DNA of 64,000 nucleotides from Cinnamomum chago (Eukaryota > Streptophyta > Magnoliopsida > Laurales > Lauraceae). The stretch's first letter is position 1. Each line of letters begins with the position of its first letter. A model generated the notes under the pieces. That model worked only from the letters and a program-made list of their open reading frames with translations, was not told the DNA's origin and searched no databases. A program made the translations under genes and the position numbers. The DNA is taken from the NCBI GenBank assembly GCA_038049695.1, contig CP142456.1, positions 74,361,422-74,425,421 of the forward strand, read 5' to 3'. This document shows positions 12,531 through 23,368 of the stretch, in pieces.

Positions 12531-13338
12531 ATAGTCAAATCAAGAGAAAAAATAGAGAGGTCAAGAGAAAAAAAAAAGAGTGGAAGGTGATGGTGATTGA
12601 ATTCAAATTTTACGATAAAAATGAAGTTGCTGGAAGCATTTGATGGTAAGTGCCTCTTCAGTGTTATCACTCATGATCGCTCTAAGTTGGGCCTGGGAAA
12701 TTAATGAACCATATTATTACCTTTCATCAAACCATCCCAGCCATCCATTTTGTAAAAGACTTTTTCTTGTTTTTGCTCTGCTACAAATCACATTCATATT
12801 GAAAAATATTTTTGCTGCCTCTACTAGCGCCTTGAGGTTTTGGTAGAAATGGATTGCTAAATAAATTTAAGAACTCTACCAAAACTACTCGAGTCCATTA
12901 CCTGCAAGTGCAAGCTATGTTGTATGTCAGCCAAGCAACATACACTAAATTAGGTTTGCAAATGGGCTGGGTACAAGCTTGTATGGCACACTCGACAGTG
13001 GATAAATTCTTGGGGGAGTACTCTCATAAATATATATCTAGTGATTGGAGTATTATAAATGTAGTAGACCCATATATGATTGGATGGACTGAAACATTTA
13101 AATAAGTCAATTAAGATCTTCAACTGTAATAGGCATGGACAAAGAATCTAGAAGACCCAGCACTAGTCTTGAACCATGCAGGGATATTGGGTTTGTGCAG
13201 TTGTAGAATTATACAGGATTTTCCAAAATAGAGCATAGAAGATGGTCAGCCAATATGTTGGCCCACTTAGAAGAAAATCTATAATTGGGGTAGATGGAAA
13301 GGTCACATTTGGACAAGAGGAGCAAAAAAAAACATCCC
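12531..13338. other. short island between two solo LTRs, unassigned
   Basis: About 800 bp of host or older repeat DNA separates LTR-A from LTR-B. Open frames exist (for example 12854-13105 on the plus strand, 83 codons) but have no recognised domain, flanking exons or homologous relation I could identify. No function is assigned. Confidence 0.5.
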
Positions 13339-14430
13339 ACTAGTGTCACGTCCCCCAAATCCGATTAGAAAATAAACCGGATTCGGGGAGTGAAATTTTA
13401 GGCCAATTAAATTTTTTTGCCCTTTTTGGCCCAATGATCGTAACTCCGCTGTGAGGATAATGTATTTCAACCTCAAAACATAAAACAATAACGGAATTCA
13501 TACATTGATATCAACAATGGATAATAAATCTCAATTAAATTTAAAGTTGCAAGCAATAATTAAAGCTAAAGTGGAAGTTAATTTAATTACTATGACCATC
13601 CCATAAACTAAGGCCATAAAACAACAGAGTCAATGAAAGAAGGTTCAACGAAGAAATAACAATGAATTAATTAAAATCTAATATTTGTCCCAAAGTGAGT
13701 CTCTCATGTGCCTGGTATTGATGACGCTACTCTACGTTATTGGCACTCCACTCCCGTGCCTCCTCTGCTGGTTGGAGATCCTCTGGGATCTCCTCACCGG
13801 CCTGCTCCTCGTAGTAGTACTCACCTGAGGAGTCTGCACACCAAGGAACCGAGTCAACGACATGTTGAGCAATAGATAAGCAAGATATAATTAAAACATA
13901 ACATGCATCAAATATAAGAATAATGGCAAACACAAGATCGTAGGAATACAAGGAATAATACTAGGCATGTAGCATGAGTAAATATCATCAGAATCATAAA
14001 CAGGAATCCTAGCAATATTAACAATCACCACTACCAATGTAATGCAATGCACAAGAGGGAGACTCCATGGATGTCCAAGCCACCTCACGGGGTACCAGTA
14101 ACAATCCTATCCGGACTACTGATACCAAAGTCCGGCTCCAGGGGGATCCAAGCTCCCGGTCCTGGGAATAGTAGCACGGTTCAAGCCCGCTCCCAACTAT
14201 TCAACGCCATGGACGCCGTCCAAAGCCGACTGCCCACCCCGATGTCCGAGTAACCGGCCCATCAATAAACCCCCAAACTGCAGCTGGCCATGATATGCAA
14301 ATAATAATAAAGTGGTGTTGACACGAAAATAGACCAAGACAAGCAAATCTGGCTAGCTCAATATACAAGACATGTTCATAGGGATTATCTCTTTCAAATC
14401 AATACAAAACAAACTCAATCACGTGATAAT

Positions 14431-16011
14431 TGTCGCGACCCCGGACCGGGAATCCGGGATCGGGACGTTATCTGGATGAAGATTGAAGGGTCTACATCCA
14501 CAATATTTAACTTATTTAATTTCCCACAGGTGTCCGCGGTGAGGATATCACAACCTTGCATGAATATTTCTTTGGTGTGCGGAAGCGTGTAGCAAATCAA
14601 ATAGTAGACTATCTCTAGTCATGCAAGCATTAACATCAAATATCAAAACTGTATCAGAATGAGCAATGATCTATAGCATATTTACCCAAAGTAAGTTAAA
14701 GTTTATACAATTATCATTTAATTACATTTCCAAAAAAATAGAGGCCCACAAGGCCAAAATAACCCAAAGGACCAATCAAAAGAATGGTTAAACAGTCCCC
14801 CAAAATGTAAAGTCTCTCAGAACCATCAAACGTCTACATGACGTCGTCGGCACGCCACTCAACCAACTGCTGCGGTTCTACGACCGCCTCCTCAAGCTCC
14901 TCCTCGGGATAACCGACAACGGGACCTGAGTACCAAAGAGTGGGTCAAACACGATGGTTTGGCAAATGGAGGAAAATACAATGACAATATCAAAATAAAT
15001 GAATTTACCTTCAAAACATGTAAACCTGTTTAAATAACAATTTATATGAACGAGATAAAACATTTATTCAAATACAAGGATGCAATGTAAAACATGTAAG
15101 GTAACTAAGGAAACGAGAAACAATCAAGATGGCAACCACACAAAGCTAAGTCCTCTATCACTAAGGTGATAGAGCAATAACTAGACCCTGATCTCAGTCA
15201 CTCGACGTGAGGAGAAACAGGGGATCTCATATAAATACATATACATATACAATACTATACATGACCACGGTAGCGAGCCGGGCATCGGGGACCACAGTAG
15301 CAATCTGCGGCATCGAGACAAGACCACGGTAATGACCGGGTAGCGGGATCCAAACTGCAGCTGGCGGGACAAGAGGGGGATCTCCAAGTAGGTGTATCAG
15401 ACCAACAAGGTTATCCAAGCTTAGTGGTGCCGACTAATAGGTCAAATACAATCGATACATAAGCAAGCAAATCAAGTACAATTAAATAAGTGGGCAAGAC
15501 GGGGGTGCTCAAGGGCACACTATCATATCATGTGGTGCAATGCACTTCAAGACAAGTAACTGTTTCAAGTGAGATTCCATACTTTCAAGAAAACGAGACT
15601 TGTAATATAAATCTCGAGATCGATAAAGTACAATAAACAATTGACATTTCGGGTAAAAATATCGGGTTCAAGATTTATTTGAAGTGAATAGGGATCCCGT
15701 ATGTCGATCTAATAATAATTTGGTACTCTTTGTGTTTGGGGACATTTCGGGTTCCTTATATATTTTAAATTTTTAAAACTTCGAATGACATCCTTGTGAT
15801 ATGGTTTCTTTCTCGGATGGCCTCATACAATGTTTAGTGAATCTCCTTTGATCGACAAAGCTCAACGCTCGAACGAACCGGAAATCAAAACACCCCAAAA
15901 CTATATCAAAAGCTATTCCAAACTCAACTTAGCCAAAAACACTAATCAAGCTTAACACTAACACGCAACTTAATTAGTACTAATCGGGTTCACTCGGGTC
16001 GGGGTCTTACA
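14431..16011 (-). mobile_element. solo LTR (LTR-C) nested in LTR-B
   Basis: On the minus strand it begins TGTAAGACCCCGACCC (from 16011) and ends CCGGGGTCGCGACA (at 14431). A perfect 5-bp duplication ATAAT lies at 14426-14430 and 16012-16016. It is 1581 bp with no coding part. It inserted into LTR-B in the same orientation and is shorter than its three neighbours, so it is probably a different family with similar CCCCGACC/GGGTCG-type termini. Confidence 0.85.
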
Positions 16012-16692
16012 ATAATCCCTTCAGTCTAGCCAGTCATGTTTATAAATTACATAACACGAGGTCCTAAGGTACACTCTAAGTCAGGTCCAAGTTCTAATTC
16101 TACAAGGGATTATGTTTCATAATTAATTAGGTGTTTTATGCCAAGGGAGTGTACAAGGATACAAAATCAACGGATACAATTAACAAATCAAGGAGAGATT
16201 ACAATCCAATCCTAGGCAAGTGTTGTCATCCATGTACCATATGTGTTTTAACGGAGTGCGTGGGGAATTCGAATAATCAATGCTTATAAAGAATTTCCTT
16301 GGTGTACAATCATGTTGAGCATCGATTGATTCAATTCCGTACGCATTCGGTTAAACCATACACAATACACGAATACCTAGACAACCCATCGAAGCACACC
16401 AAGCCACGTGCTACGATTTCAAAACCCCATTAATGGTCACGTGAGAGTGGTTTCATGGTTTCCAATGTCTAAGACCCAAACCTAGGCTAACAATCTCGTT
16501 ACTAACAAGAAAGTGGTCTAATAATTAATCTCCTTAACTACCTCCCTACCAGATTCTCAATCATCGCGAGACATATATCATTGGATTCTACGCTCAAAGA
16601 GCTTTCCAACGGTATATGACTCGCGAAATTCCGATATATGGTTCAGAAGTTATGGCCCATAGAAATTTAACCATTTATATATATATATATAT

Positions 16693-17472
16693 GAGAAAGG
16701 CTCTCCTCCACTGCAGTGGAGGAGAGCCTCAGCTGGAGTCACGTGGGAACGGGCCAGCTCGTGTGGAATGGCAAATGGGATGAAAGTGAATTGAAACAGT
16801 GTTGCCGCCCAAACGATTGCAGGGAAATGAAAAAAACCAGAAGCCCAAAATCGCAGCAGCATCCTCTCCAGCCGATCTCTCTCTCTGCGCCTTTCCTCTC
16901 CAGCCGATCTCTCTCTCTGCAATCGCTCTCTCTCTAGCTCCCACGCGTTCTGCTCACGATCTCTCTCCCTACCGATCTGCTGCGTCTGCTTCTCTCCTTC
17001 TCTCCCTGCAATCGGTGTCTCTCTCGATCGCTCCCATCGACACTGCTGCACACGTTGAGAGCTTCTCTGCTACTGCGATCGGTCTGCTGCGTCTGCTTCT
17101 CTCCTTCTCTCCCTGCAATCGCTGTCTCTCTCGATCGCTCCCATCGACACTGCTGCACACGTCGAGAGCTTCTCTGCTGCTGCGATCGGTCTGCTGACTC
17201 CCTCGTCTCTGCTGCTGCACGATCAGACATCCTCACTCACCTACTGCTGCGATCGCTGCTTCCTCCCTCGTCTCCCTGCGTCTCTGCTGCTATGATCTCT
17301 CGCTCCCTCTCTCGTCGAGATCTCTCTCTCTCTCTCGCCAGAAGCTCTAACTCTCTCGCCAGAAGCTCTCCCTTTCATCACTGCACTCCCTCCCGATCTC
17401 TGTTGCTGCATTTCCTCTCAAAAGTTGTCTCTCCCGCTGGTCCTCTGCCTGGCATCGTCTCCCCCACCTCCC
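16693..17472 (+). repeat. left terminal inverted repeat
   Basis: It is the counterpart of 22524-23338, read inverted. It starts with a 32-bp perfect palindrome at 16698-16729 centred on CTGCAG. It is pyrimidine-rich (many CTCTCT stretches) and contains an internal duplication of about 107 bp: CTGCTGCGTCTGC recurs at 16977 and 17084. Homology with the right copy ends at CCCCCACCTCCC (17461-17472). Arginine/serine-rich open frames here are low-complexity shadows. It could act as a CT-rich promoter for the internal GRF gene. Confidence 0.85.
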
Positions 17473-18844
17473 TGAAGTCATCTCTCTATTTGGATTTCTC
17501 TACAACGGACCAAGCCCCTCCCTCAGCAACTCTTCTACACAAAACAAAGTAAGAAAACACTTATATGGCTAAGGACTGTTTCTTTAATTTGTTTTGGATC
17601 CGGGAATGTGAGATGGAAATTGCATTCTCTGCCCCCAGTAGATTTTTTTTAGTAGAGCAACAAAAGTGCTCTCTCCCAGTGAAGGGCAACAAAAGTGCTC
17701 TCTCCCAGTAGATTTTCTTTTTCATGTTTTTCCAACTTTGAGATCTGCTCCTTTACTTTTACTATTGCATTTCCAACCTTGGATGAGCCACTCCCTTTTT
17801 GATGTAAGACACCTCTCTGTCATCTTCCTCATGCATTTTGAATTGTTTTGTGATCCTGGCCAGTACCCCATTATGGACTGATGTTAATTATTTCATGACC
17901 CTGCCCATTGCACTAAAAATTCCAAGTTCAGAAGGCTCAAATTCCAAGTTCAGAAGGCTAAAATTATTTTCAAAATCATGGAACCATTTTCAAATCTTAA
18001 GAAAATATTCAACTATCCCCTTCCAGATCAGTTTTCATGTAATCCCAATTGAATTCGGCCTTCTCCATGGTTGCCACTTTAATGCATATATTTTGAGCTA
18101 ATGGTCTGGATTGAGAGCTGAAAGTCAGATTGCCCCATTGCACTAATAATTAAAACAGAGCTAACTCATGCCTATTGCAATATAATTCCCACAGAAAACA
18201 GGGTAATTTATTTGGGGTTTTTGTCTTTTGTACATGTTATTTGGGGTTTTTGTCTTTTATTTAGTCATGGTTTTATAACTTATGAATTTTGGTTTGTTAT
18301 TCATGAATATGCTTTAATCACCATTTCTCCACCTGTTGGACTTGTCAATAGTTGTAGCTTTTTCTCTGACTTCTACTCCATAAAAGTCATCTAACTACCA
18401 AATCCTATATGGATTCATGGCATTTTTCTTTCCTTTCTATTACCATGTACTCTCTCTCTATCTGAAAATGTGGTTTACAACACAAAGCAAGAATACAGAA
18501 ATTGGGTCATCAACTTTCCTTCAGGACCAGTAGTTTTTCTTTATGAGTGTTATATGTCAAACACATGGATGCTCTGATTTTTTTACCCTTTCATTGATTG
18601 ATCTCATGTTGGATACAACCTGACAATTTCTTTTCTTTTCCACATTATCATGTTTGCTTATGTTGTTGGAAATGAAAAAAAAAATGTCGTACGAATACGG
18701 TTGGTCTAATTTTTTCTTTATATCTCCTTTGATTCAATGAAATTATCATATTTTTGCTTGTTAAGTCAATATATTTATGATTATATGTGTTCTAAAGTCT
18801 CCATCTGCCAATCCTTTCTTTTGTTTGTGAAGATCTTGAAGTAA

Positions 18845-19323
18845 ATGGCATCGTATGCCTCTTCTGGAAATTCGAACTGGCCTGAACGTTTATGTCGATG
18901 TGGTGTTGGCAACTGTATAGTCAAGATTTCGCGATCATCAAATAATTATGATAGACATTATTATTCATGTCCACGACCATTGGTAAGTACGAAATAAACT
19001 TTGGCCATTTCCTTATTTTCAATTCTTATTTATTTTCGCATATAGACAAATATATACCAACTAACGACATATATTTGCCATTCTTTGCGAGAAAATAATA
19101 GGCTTGCAATAACTTCATTGGTTGGTGTGATGAATATGTGAGATCGGCGGTCAATCACCCATACCCTTGCCAGAGTACTCCGCACTATGCCCCCCCTGAA
19201 GCTGAGAGACGTGTGGCAAATGTTGTTACAAGATTGGAGAAGCTTGAACAAATTTGTCGAGTCTTCACGGTTGTTATGATTGTTTATGCTGTCCTGCTTG
19301 TGATATTATTGTGTCGAATGTAG
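18845..19323 (+). CDS. GRF-type zinc finger protein with C-terminal membrane helix
   Basis: Two exons, 18845-18982 and 19102-19323, joined in phase 0 by a GT...AG intron (CATTG|GTAAGT, ATAATAG|GCTTGC), give 119 residues. Residues 17-57 form a GRF zinc finger: CRCG, then YYSCPRP, then CNNFIGWCDE, with the Cys/His spacing and final WxDE-like motif of that family. GRF fingers bind single-stranded nucleic acid in APE2, TOP3A and NEIL3. Plants have many small proteins with a lone GRF finger and a tail helix, of unknown function. Residues ~80-97 could form a coiled coil (RRVANVVTRLEKLEQI), and about 99-117 are a hydrophobic helix (VFTVVMIVYAVLLVILLC). The frame is intact, which suggests recent capture or selection. 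The gene lies between the inverted repeats, so it is either element-encoded or captured. An upstream exon cannot be excluded. Confidence 0.75.
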
Positions 19324-19529
19324 CATCCAAGCTTTACTCTTCTAGGTTGGAAGCTACTATTATGTAAGGGGTTGGTTGATAAGTGAAATGATAGACTCCA
19401 AATGTTTTTTGTTTTTTTGTCTTTGTTGGATAGCTGAATCTGAATGCTTGTGTTGATATGAATGATAATGTTGATATTCCTTGATATTCAATGGAAATAG
19501 TTTGTGTTGATGTTGAATGTTATAGATGA

Positions 19530-19740
19530 TGGACAAAAACAGGTTGAGTTTGAATGTGGAAGTTATAGGTGAATGAATGGTTGGTTTGATGTTGAGTAAG
19601 AATGGAAAATGTTGATGTTTTAAGTGATGGGCAAAAACAGGTTGAGTTTGAATGTGAAAGTTATAGGTGAATGGTTGGTTTGATGTTGAATAAGAATGGT
19701 GAATACTGATGTTTTAAGTGATTGGCAAGAACAGGTTTTT
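19530..19740 (+). repeat. three direct repeats of about 95 bp after the GRF gene
   Basis: The phrase CAAAAACAGGTTGAGTTTGAATG with nearby GGTTGGTTTGATGTTGA recurs at about 19535 and 19630, and a third partial copy (GGCAAGAACAGG) begins near 19723. The unit is non-coding and leads into the 188-bp array. Confidence 0.7.
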
Positions 19741-19752
19741 TTGTTTTAGTGA

Positions 19753-20500
19753 TGCTGAGTACCCCTGTTTGGGGCACTGGTTAGCCCACTTCCCGAAGGA
19801 ATTTTTGGACGATATTTGGGGGTTTCAAAGTCTATATACTGAACTTGAAATCTGCAATTTTTCATTAAAAAAATCGTGTTTGCCTAGCGTTCCAATCGCG
19901 CACTTTTGGAACCCAGTCAGTCAAATCTACCAAAAAACAATCTGAGTAGCCCTGTTTAGGTCACTGTTTGACCCACTTCCGGAGGAAATTTTTTCATGAA
20001 AATTGGGGAACTCGAAGTCAATATAATGAAGTTAAAATCTGCATTTTTTCGTTAAAAAAATATCGCGTTTGCCTAGCGTTCCAATCGCGCACTTTTGGAA
20101 CCCAGTCAGTCAAATCTGCCAAAAACCAATCTGAGTAGCCCTGTTTAGGACACTGTTTGACCCACTTCCGGAGGAAATTTTTTCATGAAAATTGGGGAAC
20201 TCGAAGTCAATATAATGAAGTTAAAATCTACATTTTTCGTTAAAAAAATATCGCGTTTGCCGAGCGTTCCAATCGCGCACTTTTGGAACCCAGTCAGTCA
20301 AATCTGCCAAAAACCAATCTGAGTAGCCCTGTTTAGGTCACTGTTTGACCCACTTCCGGAGGAAATTTTTTCATGAAAATTGGGGAACTCGAAGTCAATA
20401 TAATGAAGTTAAAATCTGAATTTTTTTCGTTAGCGTTTGCCTAGCGTTCTAGTCGCGCACTTTTGGAACCCAGTCAGTCAAATCTTCCAAAAACCAGGCA
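19753..20500 (+). repeat. 188-bp tandem array A (four units)
   Basis: Units start with GAGTAGCCCTGTTTAGG at 19944, 20133 and 20321, with a more diverged first unit from about 19753, so the period is 188-189 bp. Conserved blocks are TTTGACCCACTTCCGGAGG, GGGGAACTCGAAGTCAATAT and GCGTTTGCCTAGCGTTC. The last unit has lost part of the TAAAAAAATATC block. No coding capacity is apparent. The unit length is close to a nucleosome repeat. Confidence 0.85.
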
Positions 20501-20699
20501 CTTTTGAAACGCGAATTTTTTTTAGCCAAAAATTGCAGATTTTAACTTCATTATATGGACTTCGAGTTCCCCAATTTTCATTAATTTATCATTTGATATG
20601 AATCTGGGTAGGGAGAAAGAGGCAAACGCGAATTTTTTTTAACAAAAAATTGCAGATTTTAACTTCATTATATGGACTACGAGTTCCCCAATTTTGAAA
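20501..20699 (-). repeat. two inverted fragments of the array A unit
   Basis: Two stretches, about 20501-20580 and 20621-20697, are close reverse complements of the middle of the array A unit; both carry ATTTTAACTTCATTATATGG, the complement of the array A sequence. They lie between arrays A and B and could pair with array A at high identity. Confidence 0.8.
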
Positions 20700-20826
20700 T
20701 GAGCTTCACTGTGTTTACAAATGTGGAAACGAGTAGTAGTAGTTAATGGAGTCAGCTACTTGACTGTGTTTACAACTCTAGATCTGATCTTGACAAAAGA
20801 AGTTTTCATCAGTTTTTTTTTTACCG

Positions 20827-21780
20827 AGTTTCATCAGTTTTTCTGACTGAGTTGAAAAAGTGCGCGAGTTAAAAACCGATCAAACGCAATCGTTCCTTGC
20901 CCAAATATAGCAGATTTTAAGTCCGGAATATGGTCTTCGCATACCCCAAGTTTCAACCAAAAATTCCATCCGGAAGTGGGTCAACCAGTGGCCCGAACAA
21001 CGGTACTCAGCAAGGTTTCATCAGTTTTCTGCGACTGAGTTGAAAAAGTGCGCGAGTTGAAAACCGATCAAACGCATTCGTCCGTTGCCCAAATATAGCA
21101 GATTTTATTTCCGGAATATGGTCTTCGAATACCCCAAATTTCATCAAAAAATTACATCCGAAAGTGGGTCAACCAGTTGCCCGAACAGGGGTACTCAGCA
21201 AGGTTTCATCAGTTTTCTGCGACTGAGTTGAAAAAGTGCGCGAGTTGAAAACCGATCAAACGCGATCGTTCCTTCCCCAAATATATAAGATTTTAAGTCC
21301 GGAATATGGTCTTCGCATACCCCAAATTTCATCGAAAAACTCCATCCGGAAGTGGGTCAACCAGTTGCCCAAACAGGGGTACTCAGCAAGGTTTCATCAG
21401 TTTTCTGCGACTGAGTTGAAAAAGTGCGCGAGTTGAAAACCGATCAAACGAGATCGTTCCTTCCCCAAATATATAAGATTTTAAGTTCGGAATATGGTCT
21501 TCGCATACCCCAAATTTCATCCAAAAATTACATCCGGAAGTAGGTCAACCAGTTGCCCGAACAGGGGTACTCAGCAAGGTTTCATCAGTTTTCTGCGACT
21601 GAGTTGAAAAAGTGCGCGAGTTGAAAACCGATCAAACGCATTCGTCCGTGGCCCAAATATAGTAGATTTTAAGTCCGGAATATGGTCTTCGCATACCCCC
21701 CAAATTTCATCCAAAAATTACATCCGGAAGTGGGTCAACCAATTGCTCGAACAGGGGTACTCATCAAGGTTTCATCAGTT
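20827..21780 (-). repeat. 188-bp tandem array B, opposite to array A
   Basis: GTTTCATCAGTTTTCTGCGA marks unit boundaries at about 20827, 21015, 21203, 21391, 21579 and 21769, giving five units of 188-190 bp. Read on the minus strand the unit begins GAGTACCCCTGTTCGGGC and continues GACCCACTTCCGGATG, so it is the same repeat family as array A in inverted orientation but clearly diverged from it. Units within B are much more alike than A and B are to each other. Confidence 0.85.
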
Positions 21781-22200
21781 TACACTGCACACATAAACCC
21801 ATCACACTGCACAATATTACACTGCACACATAAAAACATCTCTAGACAATGTGAAAGAAATAAATCCATTCATTCATTTAACCCATCTCTGCACAATGTG
21901 AAAGAAATAAATCCATTCATTCATTAAACAGTAATGTTCATCAAAATATTGATCAATTTATCAATGTGTCAATCTCACATATTATAAACTACATAAACAA
22001 AATTCTTGCTTTTCCATGTTTTTCTTCATCAAAAGTACAGGAACAAAAGGTTGGCATAACAAAGAAGATGAATGGAGTCTTCATGTCTCATTCTCTGCAT
22101 AAAGTCTTCATAAGCTTACAAAGAAGATGAATGGAGTCTTCATGTCTTCATTCTCTGCAACAAGTCTGCATATCTGCATTATAGTAATTGAGCTGCAATA
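21780..22200 (+). repeat. short direct repeats inside the element
   Basis: ACACTGCACACATAAA occurs twice near 21782 and 21820. AATGTGAAAGAAATAAATCC occurs twice (about 21848 and 21896). ACAAAGAAGATGAATGGAG occurs twice (about 22060 and 22118). No coding potential was found. The remainder, to the right inverted repeat at 22524, shows nothing recognisable. Confidence 0.65.
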
Positions 22201-22523
22201 GACATGCAACTTGTGATAAGTTATGGAGGGAAATAAAAACATTAATGTGGATCATGGTTCATTTCACAAACTATTCATACATATGGCAGTCTGCAATAGA
22301 TGGTTATGAAAGAATTCCATCCATGTTGAGGGGTTTCAAATTAAATAGCATATCATACAACAGGATTATGGGTTTGCTGCCTGTTTTCAAAACTGACTCT
22401 TTAATTATGGGTTTGCTGCCTGTAAAACATGATATGATAAAATGGCAAGGAGTTTACCAAAGGTCTATTTAAAGCATTTCTTGGAGGATGAATACATTTG
22501 TGGGTGAGAAAGGAAAAGATACT

Positions 22524-23334
22524 GGGAGGTGGGGGAGACGATGCCAGGCAGAGGACCAGCGGGAGAGACGACTTTTGAGAGGAAATGCAGCAGCAGAGAT
22601 CGGGAGGGAGTGCAGTGATGAGAGGGAGAGCTTCTGGCGAGAGAGTTAGAGCTTCTGGCGAGAGAGAGAGAGAGAGATCTCGACGAGAGAGGGAGCGAGA
22701 GATCGCAGCAGCAGAGACGCAGGGAGACGAGGGAGGAAGCAGCGATCGCAGCAGCAAGTGAGTGAGGATGTCTGATCGCGCAGCAGCAGAGACGAGGGAG
22801 GAAGCAGTGATCGCAGCAGCAGAGACGAGGGAGTCAGCAGACCGATCTCAGCAGCAGAGAAGCTCTCGACGTGTGCAGCAGTGTCGATGGGAGCGATCGA
22901 GAGAGACAACGATTGCAAGGAGAGAAGGAGAGAAGCAAACGCAGCAGACCGATCGCAGCAGCAGAGAAGCTCTCGACGTGTGCAGCAGTGTCGATGGGAG
23001 CGATCGAGAGAGACACCGATTGCAGGGAGAGAAGGAGAGAAGCAGACGCAGCAGATCGGGAGGGAGAGAGATCGTGAGCAGAACGCGTGGGAGCTAGAGA
23101 GAGAGCGATTGCAGAGAGAGAGATCGGCTGGAGAGGAAGTGCGCAGAGAGAGAGATCGGCTGGAGAGGATGCTGCTGCGATTTTGGGCTTCTGCTTTTTT
23201 TCATTTCCCTGCAATCATTTGGGCGGCAACATTGTTTCAATTCACTTTCATCCCATTTGCCATTCCACACGAGCTGGCCCGTTCCCACGTGACTCCAGCT
23301 GAGGCTCTCCTCCACTGCAGTGGAGGAGAGCCTT

Positions 23335-23338
<4 letters not shown>
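22524..23338 (-). repeat. right terminal inverted repeat
   Basis: This is the inverted copy of 16693-17472, about 35 bp longer because of small repeat-number differences. The outer tip carries the same 32-bp palindrome at 23302-23333. It is followed outward by a (TC)n run and then the TA microsatellite. The repeat of about 107 bp is also duplicated here, so the two arms have evolved together or the element is young. Confidence 0.85.

Positions 23339-23368
<30 letters not shown>

Larger units (their letters stand above)
16693..23338. mobile_element. 6.6-kb inverted-repeat DNA element in a TA microsatellite
   Basis: Inverted repeats of about 0.8 kb bound it (16693-17472 and 22524-23338). Both tips read GAGAAAGGCTCTCCTCC inward. 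It sits in a (TA)n tract, with TA repeats on both sides (about 16675-16692 and 23353-23369), so any target duplication is hidden in the microsatellite. No transposase was found. Long inverted repeats enclosing host-like sequence are typical of Mutator-like elements, including Pack-MULEs, and some plant elements (rice Micron) target TA repeats. The Mutator assignment is inference. Inside are a GRF zinc-finger gene, short direct repeats and opposed 188-bp arrays. Confidence 0.8.

Noticed and set aside
12854-13105. 83-codon plus-strand frame between LTR-A and LTR-B
   Set aside because: It has normal-looking composition but no recognised domain, splice context or promoter. It is too short to call.
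16650-17552. Arg/Glu/Ser-rich open frames in the left terminal repeat, mirrored at 22401-23369
   Set aside because: The composition follows the CTCT-rich repeat on both strands, the frames are mirror images between the arms, and no domain is present.
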